A DNA stretch of 64,000 nt from Canna indica (Eukaryota > Streptophyta > Magnoliopsida > Zingiberales > Cannaceae). Below the pieces are notes generated by a model. The model saw only the letters and a program-made list of their open reading frames with translations, was not told the origin of the DNA and did not search any database. This document shows positions 11,114-21,997 of this stretch, in pieces. The position numbers and the translations under genes were made by a program. The DNA lies in NCBI GenBank assembly GCA_034359265.1, contig CP136890.1, forward strand, positions 63,799,501 through 63,863,500, written 5' to 3'. How positions within the stretch are numbered: the first letter of the stretch is position 1; each line of letters starts with the position of its first letter.

Positions 11114-13147
11114 TGAAAGGAATAGTGTCATTGAGCCAATCACATGTCGATATGTTTAGGGACTATTCAAAGGTTAATCAACTTAATAAGGCAACCTTTT
11201 CATCACATGCTGCATCTTTATTCATAAAGATTGTGATGAACCCCAAGAACCCGAGCAAATGATTACAAGGCCATTATGAGTTCATGCCAGTGAGAATTGG
11301 AATTTAGATGCCCATGTTCTAAATGTTCATGCCAGGGGATCGATGATTTCAGATAGACTAGTGCACTTGGTACATGCCCTATACGATAAGGGATAACTGA
11401 TCTCATCATTACTGAACGGACCTGCACGAGGAACACAAAATGAAATCCTTACATGTGTCAATAGGATGTTCCTCGGGTGATAGTAGGTGTAAGCAGTCAT
11501 TGGACCCAAGGTTGTCATGGTTACCTTGTGAGTGACGACCCATTGCTTTGGTTCTATCCCTACGTGCCCCTCAGCATCATGTGTCTGGTATTACTGGGCA
11601 TGGGAAACCATTCATGGAGGTAGGTGAGCGACCAACATGGAATCAGTTACTCCTAGTGAGAGGAGATAATGTCCTATGTGTCTCTGCAAGTGTCGACTCG
11701 AGAATATCTGGCCAGAGTAGATATGAAAGTTAGGAAGATATTTTTGACGTTTTATTAGTGAGACGACATATTGGCAGGTGGAATACATATGAATCAATAT
11801 TAGGATTTGTCACTTCTTCCATACCCTAGCCGACTTTGGAATATTGTAACCAAGGGATTTAGTTGCATGGTAACTAATCACCGAAGGGCATCCGATCCCT
11901 GTAGATTGAACCTCACACTATCCGGATAGTCATGACACGTTGCTAGACGTCAATCTTGACTTGTGAGTGGAGTCTCTCACGACCACACTGAAGGGGTTTA
12001 GTGGTGGCTCGTAAGATTCGAATAAAAGTCATTATATCGGATCCGACTCTCCATTATGTACAACTCACTGCTGGCTTAGTGTGGGGCCCAATGGGTCACA
12101 CACAATATGCTAACCTCGTAACGGACCTTATGAAATAAAGTTTGAATGCGGCACTATATGTCTACTAGCATGAACATGCTGCAACAAGATCACAGATCTC
12201 GTTTACGAACATGATAGGAAAGATGTTTCCTATAGGAACGTATACGCGAGGAAGGAGTTCATCGATAACCCTAATTTGTAGGGTATCCCTAAATTGTAGG
12301 GATTGGCACATGATAAATCCTAATCAATAAGAATTCAATTTAATTATAGAGATAAATTAAAGCTTATATTTAGTTGTATTTAACTAATTTCGAATTAATT
12401 ATAAATCCATTAAATATAAATTATTGTTTGGAGGTAAACCCTAGAATTTTGAATTCCGGTGAGAGGATCTAAACGGGGGGGGGGGGTCTACCATGTGTGG
12501 CCTCCTACTCCCCTTATAAATAGATGGTCTAACCTTCTTCAAGGGGGTTAAGAAAATTGGTTACTCATCTTGGAGAAGCCTAAGGATTCGATTCTTCAGA
12601 GGCTTCTTGAAAACAAAGACTCCAAAGAGCTCCTCTTGATCTCCATAGGTGGCCGGCCATCAAGTTCCTCTTTCCCTGGGTTTGTGAAGCCGAATTGAAG
12701 GTCTCTTCCTCTTGGGTATGTCATCTCCTTCATCTTCTTGGGGGAGTCCAAGAAGGACAGTGACCTTCATCTTCCTTCTCGTTCCGTGGTTTTCTCATCC
12801 CCTCTTCCTTTCTTTTGGTGCTCGGTTCTTGGTGGAAGGGCCGGCTTCACCTTTGTGCATTTTGGGGTTGAGATTGCCTCTCCGTTGAGCCACAATGAGT
12901 CTTGGTGTTCGCCACCCCTTGGTTGCGAGGCCCCTAGTGTGGACCTTAATTCCTTGGAGGACATTCGCGTGTGCATCTTAAAACGGGGATAGGAGCAGCC
13001 TTACCATCCGCGGTATAAGGTATATCTTCTCATTCTACTCGTACATTGAATTTTTTAAAGATTGCTAAAGTTGATTACTATTTTTTAGGATAATTTGAAT
13101 GTTTTAAAATTGCTTTTACTGCTCTACTTCTTATTCCCATCCCAACA
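11114..13147 (+). repeat. 5' LTR of the copia element
   Basis: The LTR is 2034 bp and runs TGAAAGG...CCCAACA. It contains a TATAAATAG box at 12,515-12,523, a poly-G run at about 12,475-12,486, and the segment 12,085-12,648 that is missing from the 3' LTR. Open frames at 12,738-12,992 on both strands are shadows inside this LTR and recur in the 3' LTR. Confidence 0.9.
12515..12523 (+). promoter_or_regulatory. Predicted TATA box of the 5' LTR
   Basis: TATAAATAG lies in a GC-richer context about 630 bp before the LTR end. It falls inside the segment deleted from the 3' LTR. Confidence 0.5.
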
Positions 13148-13148
13148 G

Positions 13149-13161
13149 TGGTATCAAAGCC
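13149..13161 (+). other. Primer binding site, initiator tRNA-Met
   Basis: TGGTATCAAAGCC starts one base after the 5' LTR. The plant consensus is TGGTATCAGAGCC. Confidence 0.85.
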
Positions 13162-13680
13162 ACCTTTAGAAATTTTTTAGAATTTTTATTATGCATTATT
13201 ATTGCGCTTATAAATTGTTCGCTTCCTAAACGTCATGCTCCTCGGTTTTTATTTTCGGGGTTCTTGAGTCATTCTTTTGGCTCCATGGTTCATGCGATGA
13301 ATCGGGGTGATAGCCTACTGTCCAAACTTGTCTTGGACAGATTTCGAACTCAAGAACCCCATGGGTTCATGGTTGAACAATCCCGAAATCTAAAATTTTC
13401 AGCATGTGTTGTTTTGACCGTTTTGGGTGGAAACGTAACCCGATTAGCGTGTTTTCAGATTCTGTTTATTCCTTTCTTTTTCATATATGATGTGATGCAT
13501 GAAATGATGATTATGGATGAGCCTTATGTGCATGTGACTGTATGTAAAACGTGATTGTGTTGATTGCTTGTAAATTTATGAAATTTTAGTATTGTAATTT
13601 TTAAATAGGGCTTGTGTACCCTTGTCTTCCTCTTGAGAATTCTGATTGTAATCTTTTTCTCCCTCTCCTTAAACCTTTCC
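13162..13680 (+). other. Non-coding leader of the copia element
   Basis: The leader is untranslated. Its last 200 bases (ATGATGTGATGCATGAAATGA through CTCCTTAAACCTTTCC) are clearly homologous, in reverse orientation, to 63,780-64,000. At about 13,680 the sequence switches abruptly to a minus-strand gag, marking a nested insertion. Confidence 0.65.
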
Positions 13681-13689
13681 ACGAGGATG

Positions 13690-14246
13690 CTTCATTTGAA
13701 TGAGATGATGATGTATAAGCTTTTGACCTCTTCTTTGCCTTGTTCTTCATGAAAGGACAATTTTTTCTTACATGCCCCTTCTCCCAGCATGCATGACATA
13801 CTACCTTTCTTTTTCGGCTTTTGGAGCTACTCCTTTGACTGGATGAGCTATGGGCATCAAGATTAATATTAGTAGTAGGTGAGTGACCATTGTCATCACC
13901 ACCCTTCATTAAAAGTGCCAATTTCTTCTACTTTGGCATAATCAAATAAAATATTTAAAGTAGCCCATAAATCAAACGCCGTTGAACAATGCATGATTTT
14001 TTCAAGAATGCTATTTGGTATGGTACAAAATATGCAATTCATAGCTTCTCCATTAAACTGAAACAATTTCTTATCAAGTTCACTCCAATCATGCATGTCA
14101 ATTTTAGGAAAAGTGTATTCAAATTTTAACATGTTATAAACACCAAAGCCTCTAGTCTTCATGTAGGTGTACATCCTAGACTTCCAAAGACCAAAGTTCG
14201 ATTCATCGAACCTAGGAGGTGAAGATACTACCGACTCTATTTCCAT
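13690..14246 (-). pseudogene. Copia gag polyprotein fragment with zinc knuckle
   Basis: The frame starts MEIESVVSSPPRFDESNFGL and carries WKSRMYTYMKTRGFG and HCSTAFDLWATLNILFDYAK, the UBN2-type gag domain of copia elements. A frame shift near 13,910 separates this from RKVVCHACWEKGHVRKNCPF, a CCHC zinc knuckle (C-x2-C-x4-H-x4-C) that would bind element RNA in the particle. After the knuckle the frame runs into the outer element at about 13,680 and stops. It is closely related to the plus-strand gag at 59,698. Confidence 0.85.
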
Positions 14247-14564
14247 TTTAAAATAACTTCAAATACAATGAAAAAGATCTAGGAATTTAAGAGAGAAAGC
14301 AATGCTCTTTTCCCAAGCCTTCAACTTGCTAGTAGATGAGCTTGAGTGGTAGCAGAGTTGGAGCAGCGGGTGCTTGAAGAAGAATGTTAAAAAGGAATAG
14401 TAGAGCGCGCAGCAATCGATCTCTTTAAAGGCTTAAATCACTTCTTAAAAATGCTCAATAATATTTCCAAGAAGATTTAAAAGAGTTATGTGAGGATTAT
14501 TTATAACCCTCGATTGAATGGGCTGTTCAACGGGCAAAAAACTAGTCGTTACAGCCATTCGGAT

Positions 14565-14875
14565 GCTTGTCGGTCGATCGACCGCTACCCTTTCTGGGCT
14601 TAACTCGCGTCGTTCGGTCGACCGAATGGATCGCGACATCATCTATCCGCAGTCCGGTCGACCGATGCAGTGAAGCTAGAGGTGCGATCTGTGATATGCA
14701 ATCTGGTCGACCGATCGGTCGACCGATGCAGAGAAGTCTAGATGCGCGATCTTCAATTTGCAATCTGGTCGACCGATCGGTTGATCGACTCGCCTTCTGC
14801 CAAATTTTGCCTTTGGTTGGTCTACCAACGTGGCCTACTTGGCTGTATTCTCCCTTGTTCGGTCGACCGAACTCA
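14565..14875. repeat. Clustered GGTCGACCG palindromes in the SIRE-like LTR
   Basis: GGTCGACCG, GTCGACCGA and CGATCGGTCGACC words occur repeatedly, often as back-to-back palindromes such as GGTCGACCGATCGGTCGACC. The related LTR at 58,498-58,810 has the same clustering. Confidence 0.8.
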
Positions 14876-15203
14876 GGCTGAGGCTGAATTTTACTTTGAA
14901 TTTTTTACATGCTTTTCTATAATTTTAGTTACCAAGTGTCAACTTGGATAACTTTACAATTTGGCTTGGGATAAAATCATCCTAAGGGTATATTACATGA
15001 TTTCTACTTGATCTAAACCCGAGCCTTTCTTTGACGTTTTCTTCTTTTGTTTCTTCGACGGTCTTTTCTTTCGTTTCGTTTGAACGAACTTCACATGCTT
15101 ATCGCAACCTCAACCTGAACTCAAAACTTCACACATAGGTTAAATACTTGTTTGTTATCATCAAAATAAAGATCGAGGCTTGAGAGAAACCCTTAAGCCA
15201 ACA

Positions 15204-18200
15204 AAAGCAACTCATCGAGGCCAAGATGATGACAAGGACTCCTGTTGAAACCCATATCCTCAAACTAATTGATTTGATTGAGAGGTTAGAGAAATTGGGC
15301 GTAAGCATAGCTAAGGGGCTAAGTCAGGACTTATTACTCCAATCCCTCTAGAATTTGTTTTCACAGTTTAATGACAACTTCTACATAAATAAGCAGGACG
15401 ACTCACTTCCCGAAGACTACTGAGTCCCACGTTATGAAGGATAAGGACACAGTCTCATTAGTGGGAGATGCCTTTGAGGCAAAGTTGCACTTGCTTATGA
15501 ATAAAGTGAAAACAAAGCTGTGAAACCTTTGATTAATATCAAGAAGAAAGAAAAGTTGTTCCCAATGGAACCTACTACCATTATGGTAAACATGACCACT
15601 GGAAACGCAACTGCAAGTAGTATTTTGCAGAGATAAAGCTGAAGATGGTTTTTAGAAATCGTCGCTTGAGGTGCGTACATTATAAGAATACTTCGTCATT
15701 AAATCTACCGAGTATTTGATACCTATTATCATCTGCAAGGTGTTGCGGGATAAGAGAAAAAGTAGAAGACTAGATAAAAGACAACTACGACCTTCGGGTA
15801 AGCAATGGCGCAAGAGTTGCAGCCTTAGCTGTAGGAACCTATTGTATAAGTCTTCTATTCGACAAGACCGTTGATATTGATTTGTTCTAGTGTTAATAAA
15901 AGAATATCCTTTTCCCTTGTTCTCTGAACAAGGTGGTGAAAAGTTCTTAAATAGGCAATAGTTGACACATGGACCATTCTGATGAGTTACATGCGACTGG
16001 ACCAATTTAAATTGGTTTAATGGTTTTTTGAGTAAATGATAAATATTTTTGAATGAATGCACAAAGAGATAAAGTTAACCACACCTACTTCTGACTTTTA
16101 TGACTTTGGGTGATTATGAATCACAGTCAGAACTTGAGAAGTGTGTCTCAAGGAGATTCTGATCGAGTCTCTGTTCACCAGACCTAGCGAAAGGCTTGCT
16201 CAGTTGATTAGAGTTAGCCTACATAGGTGTATGCAGGCCGATAACAACTCAAACCAGAAAAGGATACTCCTACAATATGTCTAGGCATGGGTACGTCCAC
16301 TTGTTTTGGCACAAACCCGATACCTTTGAATCGTTTAAGGAGAATGAAAGGTGAAGTTACAAAAACATATTGGAAAAGGTATTATAGACCATCAATTGGA
16401 TCGAGGCAGAGAATACTTTTCCACTAAGTTTGTGAATTATCTTGAAGAAAATAAGATTATCTCGGTATGGACCCCTCCTAACACAATGGTGTGTCTGAAA
16501 GGAGGAATCACACCTTATAGGATATGATGTGATCCAAACTTAGCTTCCAATCTCTTTCTAGAGGATAAGCTATTGTAGCGGCCATACTTTTGTCTGTCTA
16601 TGATGCACCATATAAGATATGGAATGGCAAAAAAAACCAAGTTTAACACATCTTGTGATTTGGGGTTGCCTAGCGTATGACAAACTTGACTAGGTGCAAA
16701 TTTTTTGAGGAATACCCTTAAAAGTGTTTTGGGTATCAAGTTCTCTCTACTAAACAAAATGAGTTTTCTCACCACTTTCATAGAAAAGGAGTTAGTCGAG
16801 GAAAGTGGGAGAGAAAGATATGTTGAACTTGGTGCAGTTCAGCAACCACGAATAAATTCGCGGCAACTAGTGAAAACTTCATAGGTTAAACCAATCAATG
16901 TAATTATTACTTCCCATCACTCTTCTAAGAGACTAAGTAGACTGCCTGAGTGATGATATCTAGCCACAGGGTATGACCTAGATCCAGGTAATTCGCGATC
17001 TCTTAATGGTCAAATGTGTTGACATCATACTGTGGCATTATGCAAATCCAAACTGGACTCAAACCAAGTGCGGTCTTTAGTTGACCAGCTCCAAAAGGAT
17101 GACCAAGTGCAAATCCAAACTTCACCGGTGAAGGCGGATCTTTAGGAAAGATCTGAGCAGTTGCCAAGGTGTGGACCAATAAGACCAGACTGACTGTGAA
17201 TAAGATCTAACCCAGATAATAGGTTGTCTGCAATAAGACATTCTCATCAGTTCCAACGCTCAAGTCAATCAGGATATTGCTAGCTATCAGTGCATGCTAC
17301 GAATATGAGATCTGTCTAGTGGGTGTCTAGACTGCGCTCTTCAATTATGAAGAAGTCTATATGACATAACTAGAGGAGTTTGTATCCACGATTGGACCGA
17401 GTAAGGTATGCGAGCTGCAAAGGTCCATTTATGGACTACAGCTAGCATCAAATAGTTGAAACATTCGTTTTTGATGAGATAGTCAAAAGGGTTTTGATTT
17501 ATCAAAAATGTGGATGAATTTTGTGTAGACAAGGTGTTTAGTGGGAGTGTCACTACAAGAAAATAGGGTACCAATGAAAATCCGTTGGTATTAGTATTAC
17601 CAACGGATTCTTGACTATTACCAACGAATTCTTGTTTATTACCAACGGATTTAGATATATTTGTTGGTAATTACCAACAAATGAGTTGGTAATTTTGTTG
17701 ATAATACCAACAAATGATATATTTGTTGGTAATTTTATTGGTAATACCAACAAAATTAGTTTGTTGGTAATTATTTGTTGGTGAAAATCTATTTTTTTGT
17801 AGCATGTAGTCATATTGTATGACATACTTGTGGGAAAAGCGTTCTCACGCTCCAGTTATTTCCCATACTGATTCTCTATGGTATATCTGGGAAATGCCTC
17901 TTGTATGCTTGACATTAGGATCTATATGGATAGGTCTGAAAGGATGTCTGGTTTACCGCAACCCATGTATGTTGATATAGTGCTAAAAGAGTTTTAGCAT
18001 CGAAGGCAGTAAAAGAGGTTACTTTCCTAAGAGTGATTGCATCAGTCTTTTTAAGATGATGTCTGCTAAGACACCTGAGGAGAGATAAAAGATGAGTGAG
18101 ATCCATTAAGCTTCGGCAGTGGGATTCATCATGTGATGCTTTACACTTAGCTTGATATTGCTTATACCTTAGAGGTATCTATCAGATTTCGAGCAAAACC

Positions 18201-18690
18201 TTGGAGAATAACATTAAAAAGCAAATAGAGAACTCTCTCAGGCACTCGAGAAGGATGAGAGGTGTTTTATACGAAAATGAAACCATATGATGGTATAAGG
18301 ATACCTTTAATGGGGGTGCAGTAAGCAAGAAAGTATTCCTAGCTGGATACTGTAACCGGTAAGGTGACTAAGGCTTTGTACTTTGATACATACTTTGCCG
18401 CTTAGGATAGCACTAGATAAAGGAGTTTATCATTCAATGGGAGTTGTTCCTGAGGTTGCCAGTTCAACATCGGTATTGTATGACAATATTAGGAATGTTG
18501 CTCAAAGTTAAGGAACTAAGATCCTATGAAGATCATTACTTCTCTTAAAAGGCGGTATCACCTCATCGTTGGAAAGAGGTGATGACTGAAAGACATTGAT
18601 GTAGATTAAATTGATTACCACAGTAGTAGATTCGATCACCACTGAAATTTGGTATATAGATACTAGGTAGATTAGCTAAAGTGCAAGTGG
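15204..18690 (+). pseudogene. Degenerate gag-pol of the copia element
   Basis: Just after the nested fragment, the plus strand resumes with gag (VETHILKLIDLIERLEKLGV, then GLSQDLLLQSL and a stop). A damaged zinc knuckle follows near 15,585 (YHYGKHDHWKRNCK). An integrase remnant lies near 16,470-16,850 (NTMVCLKGGI for NGVSERRN, then YDAPYKIWNGK). RT/RNase H pieces are at about 18,045-18,130 (KTPEER, KMSEI, ASAVGFIM) and 18,440-18,570 (VLYDNIRNVAQ, RRYHLI). Every segment has stops. A MITE interrupts it at 17,551-17,804. The domain order is Ty1/copia (integrase before RT), and the element is long dead. Confidence 0.75.
17551..17804. mobile_element. 254-bp CACTA-derived MITE (family 3), TSD TGT
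   Basis: It starts CACTACAAGAAAATAGGGTA and ends TTTTTTTGTAGCA, with TGT on both sides (17,548-17,550 and 17,805-17,807). The interior consists almost wholly of alternating ATCCGTTGGTA and TACCAACGGAT/TACCAACAAAT words. These are the subterminal repeats of the 5-kb element at 27,065-32,140, so it looks like two subterminal regions joined with no interior. It is inserted in the decayed pol. Confidence 0.85.
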
Positions 18691-18695
18691 GAGAT

Positions 18696-20525
18696 TGAAA
18701 GGAATAGTGCCCTTGAGCCAATCACATGTCGATGTGTTTAGGGACTATTCAAGGGTGATCAACTTAATAAGGCAACCTTTTCATCATATGCTGCATTTTT
18801 ATTTATAAAGATTGTGATGAACCCCATGAACCCGAGCAAATGATTCCGAGGCCATGATGAGTTCATGCCAGTGAGACTTGGAATCCAGATGCCCATATTC
18901 TAAATGTTCCTTGTCGTAGGATCATCAATTAGGGGATCGGTGATTTCGGATAGACTAGTTCACTTGGTACATGCCCTATACGATAAGGCATAGCTGATCT
19001 CATAGTTACCTATGAGCCGTCATTAATGTACAAGTGCAGATGCTCATTAGGGAATGAGTTCACTGACCTGACCTACAGGAGAAGCACAAAATGGAATCCT
19101 TACATGAGTGTCAATAGGATTCCATGAAATCCTATTGCTGTCCTTGGAGGAATAGGATTCCATTTTGTGCTTACATGAGTGTCAATAGTAGGTGAGCGAC
19201 CAAAATGAAATCGATTACTCCTAGTGAGAGGAGATAATGTCCTATATGTCACTGCAAGTGTTAATTCGATAATATCTGGCCAGAGTAGATATAAAAGTCA
19301 GGAATATATTTCTGACGTTTCATTATTGAGACGACATCTTGGCAGGTGGAATACATATGAATCGGTATTAGGGTTTGACACTTCTTTCGTACCCTAGCTG
19401 ACTTCGGGTAGTCATGACACGTTGCTAGACGTCAATCTTGACTTGTGAGTGGAGTCTCTCACGACCACACTGAAGGGATTTAGTGGTGGCTCATGAGATT
19501 CGAATAGAAGTCGTTTGATCGGATCCGACTCTCCGTTATGCACAACCCACTGCTGGCTTAGTGTGGGCACCCATCAAGTTCCTCCTTCCCCGGGTTTGTG
19601 AAGCCGAATTGAAGGTCTCTTCCTCTTGGGTGTGTCATCTCTTTCATCTTTTTAGAGGAGTCCAAGACGGACAACGAGGTATTCCTTCATCTTCCTTCTC
19701 GTTCTGTGATTTTCTCATCCTCTCTTCCTTTCTTTTGGTGCTCGGTTCTTGGTGGAAAGGCCGGCTTCACCTTGGTGTGTTTCGGGGTTGAGATTGCCTC
19801 TCCGTTGAGCCACAACGAGTCTTGGTGTTCGCCGCCCCTTGGTTGCAAGGCGCCTGGTGTGGACCTTCCTTGCACGACGTGAGCGTGTGCGTCTTGAAAC
19901 GGGGATAGGAGCAGCCTTACTATCCGCGGTATAAAGTATATCTTCTATCAGATTTGTGAGATTCAAATAGAAATCATTCTATCGGATCCGACTCTCCGTT
20001 ATGCACAACTCACTACTGGCTTAGTGTGGGCGGCCATCAAGTTCCTTCTTCCCCGGGTTTGTGAAGCCGAATTAAAGGTCTATTCCTCTTGGGTGTGTCA
20101 TCTCTTTCATCTTATTGGAGGAGTCCAAGAAGGACAACGAGGTATTCCTTCATCTTCCTTCTCGTTCTGTGGTTTTCTCATCCCCTCTTCCTTTCTTTTG
20201 GTGCTCGATTCTTGATGGAAGGGTCGGCTTCAACTTGGTGTGTTTTGGGGTTGAGATTGCCTCTCCATTGAGCCACAACGAGTCTTGGTGTTCGCCGCCC
20301 GTTGGTTGCGAGGTGCCTGGTGTGGACCTTCCTTGGAGGACGTGCGCGTGTCTGTCTTGAAATGGGGATAGGAGCAGCCTTACCATCCGCGGTATAAAGT
20401 ATATCTTCTCCTTCTACTCATAGATTGAATTCCTTAAAGATTGCTAAAGTTGATTGATATTTTCAGGATGGTTTGAATGTTTTAAAATCGCTTTTTCCGC
20501 TCTACTTCTTATTCCCATCCCAACA
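18696..20525 (+). repeat. 3' LTR of the copia element, rearranged
   Basis: The LTR is 1830 bp. Its beginning matches the 5' LTR. It lacks the counterpart of 12,085-12,648, including the TATA box, and a segment around 11,840-11,920. It contains a tandem duplication (19,495-19,958 and 19,959-20,410) whose two units both carry that deletion. Similar open frames at 19,561-19,966 and 20,024-20,386 reflect this duplication and are not genes. Confidence 0.88.
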
Positions 20526-20530
20526 TTCAT

Positions 20531-20884
20531 TTCTTCCATAATTGACCTCGGTCATAAAGGCTTCAAGATAACCGCCATCCCATTAATGAAGACCATTTCA
20601 TTTCTTCCCTAAAAGAATATGTAATAAACAAGTAATTAAAGATGATTTAAAAATATCTAAGATATAAAATAAAATCATCATTAATACTGAAAATCAAAAG
20701 TCATCATATTTGCAACATCCTTATCCAAAAAACCATAGTCCGTAGCAGTAGTTGAAACTGTCCTCACACAGTTGTAACTGTCTTCAGCAGAACTCCTCAT
20801 AGATGTGACTGACCATTTAAACTGAGAACAATCTGAAATACTTTTGCCAAATATAGCCAACACACATAAGCCAAACATTAACAA
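20531..20884 (-). other. Distal part of insert X
   Basis: This stretch continues insert X after the copia element: GCTTCAAGATAACCGCCAT and TAATGAAGACCATTTCATT duplicate the motif at 11,045-11,113. The remainder (20,690-20,884) is homologous to the start of the inverted relative near 22,000. No coding sequence was seen. Confidence 0.55.
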
Positions 20885-20885
20885 A

Positions 20886-21996
20886 TTTTGTATAAACAAT
20901 TGCAAAGACTGATGGGTCTCACCTGAGACATGTTTTTCACATTGCGACCTTTTGGGATGAGGGCTAGGAGAGTATGATCTAGAACTTGCAGGAGATGACG
21001 GCTTCGAAAAAAGGATACACTTGCCTCATATATATCATTCCCTATAATTTCCCAGAAGTTTTGAAAGAATGCGCTTGCGAAGCCATCTTCTCCGGGGGCA
21101 CTGTCTCCTTTGATAGAGAAGGCAACTAGTTTCACTTCTTCTTTTGTAACCGATTGGAGGAGCCATCAATTCATTTGGGCAGACACTATTTGAGACAGAC
21201 CTGCTAGGGAGGGAGATGGGTCAGTAGGTTAGTGGAGGAGAACAGCTCTTTGTAGAACGAATCGGCCACTTCAGCAACGTTATCAAGCCCCTCCATCCAA
21301 ATACCCTCATCATTCTTAATCTGGTAGATAAAGTTGGCATGTCTTCTTTCCTTAACACATGCATGAAAGTAGGCTGTGTTCCTATCTCCCTCACGAAGCC
21401 ATTTAATTCTCGATTTTTTGCTCCGGTAATTCTCTTCTCTTTTGATCTCGTTAGCTAAGTTCACTTCCATTTGGCGAATCAGCTCACAATGCAATGACAG
21501 GTTGTTATTAGATAAGTTCCATATCTGATGTTTGAGGAGTTGAACAGAAGTCCTGGAATTACTATGCTTGTGCCGCCTCCACTGGACAAAATTGCTCTTG
21601 ATTTCTTTCAGTTTCAAGAGTACCTAGTATTGTTCTTGAAGATTTTATTAGACTTCATAGGAGAAATGGTTGATAACAATATCGGTCTATGATCACTACC
21701 CAACACATCTAGGTGAGAGACCTTGCAATACGAAAATGACTTTGCCAACGAAACTGTCCAAGACCTGTTCAATACTGTGATTCAAGCTTCTCTTATTATT
21801 CCAGGTGTATACATGACCCGAGCATGAAAATTCCACGAGGCTGGCTTCATTGATTAGTGATCGAATGTTATCTCCAAGGTGCATTTAAAATCTGGATCCA
21901 CCTTGCTTTTCTTCTTCCCGGAGAATCTCATTATAATCACCTTCAAGCAGTATGGCCGAGCATTTGTCTTTAATTATCTGAGTCAAATCCTGACTA
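20886..21996 (-). pseudogene. LINE A endonuclease remnant, linker and N-terminal RT
   Basis: From 21,996 down, the minus strand reads LLEGDYNEILREEEKQGGSRF and LVEFSCSGHVYTWNN, the GDFN and TW boxes of the apurinic endonuclease, with frame breaks. The linker has WLREGDRNTAYFHACVKERR (21,440-21,380). The RT begins EDGFASAFFQNFWEIIG, LLALIPKGRN and RPISLCNCLYKI before insert X. The protein would nick target DNA and prime reverse transcription; it is now inactive. Confidence 0.82.
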
Positions 21997-21997
21997 T

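Larger units (their letters stand above)
13680..15203 (-). mobile_element. Nested SIRE-like copia fragment (LTR start plus gag)
   Basis: Read on the minus strand from 15,203, it begins TGTTGGCTTAAGGGTTT and soon GATGATAACAAAC, the same LTR start seen at 58,169. It then shows the GGTCGACCG-rich segment (14,565-14,875), a TATAAATA box (14,498-14,505) and a gag gene. The LTR end and primer site expected between TATA box and gag are missing: only about 250 bp separate them, versus about 830 bp in the plus-strand relative. The left end is truncated at about 13,680. This is therefore a deletion derivative inserted in the outer element's leader/gag. Confidence 0.75.
11114..20525 (+). mobile_element. 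Copia-type LTR retrotransposon inserted in X (TSD TTCAT)
   Basis: The 5' LTR begins TGAAAGGAATAGTG at 11,114 and the 3' LTR ends CCCATCCCAACA at 20,525. The target duplication TTCAT is perfect (11,109-11,113 and 20,526-20,530). The primer site TGGTATCAAAGCC (13,149-13,161) matches initiator tRNA-Met with one change. A purine-rich tract AAGTGGGAGAT precedes the 3' LTR at 18,696. Internal gag-pol is degenerate and interrupted by a SIRE-like fragment and a MITE. The LTRs have diverged in structure: the 3' LTR lacks about 560 bp present in the 5' LTR and carries a 460-bp tandem duplication. Confidence 0.92.
9972..20884 (-). mobile_element. LTR-like insert X in the LINE RT (about 1.5 kb, itself interrupted)
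   Basis: The insert divides the LINE RT between LYK and KIFSK. ATTTT occurs on both sides (9967-9971 and 20,885-20,889) and may be the target duplication, although the predicted ends are not a clean TG...CA. Excluding the nested copia element, it occupies 9972-11,108 and 20,531-20,884. On the minus strand it has a TATAAAAGG box, and most of it is homologous to 21,998-22,928 read on the plus strand. It has no coding capacity, so a solo LTR of a copia-type element is the best reading; the exact ends are uncertain. Confidence 0.6.

Noticed and set aside
12738..12992. Open frames on both strands of the 5' LTR, recurring at 19,561-19,966 and 20,024-20,386
   Set aside because: They lie inside LTRs, overlap on opposite strands and match no protein family; they recur because the LTR segment is duplicated.
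14445..14951. Overlapping frames around the GGTCGACCG cluster
   Set aside because: Palindromic repeats give open frames on both strands; the region is an LTR.
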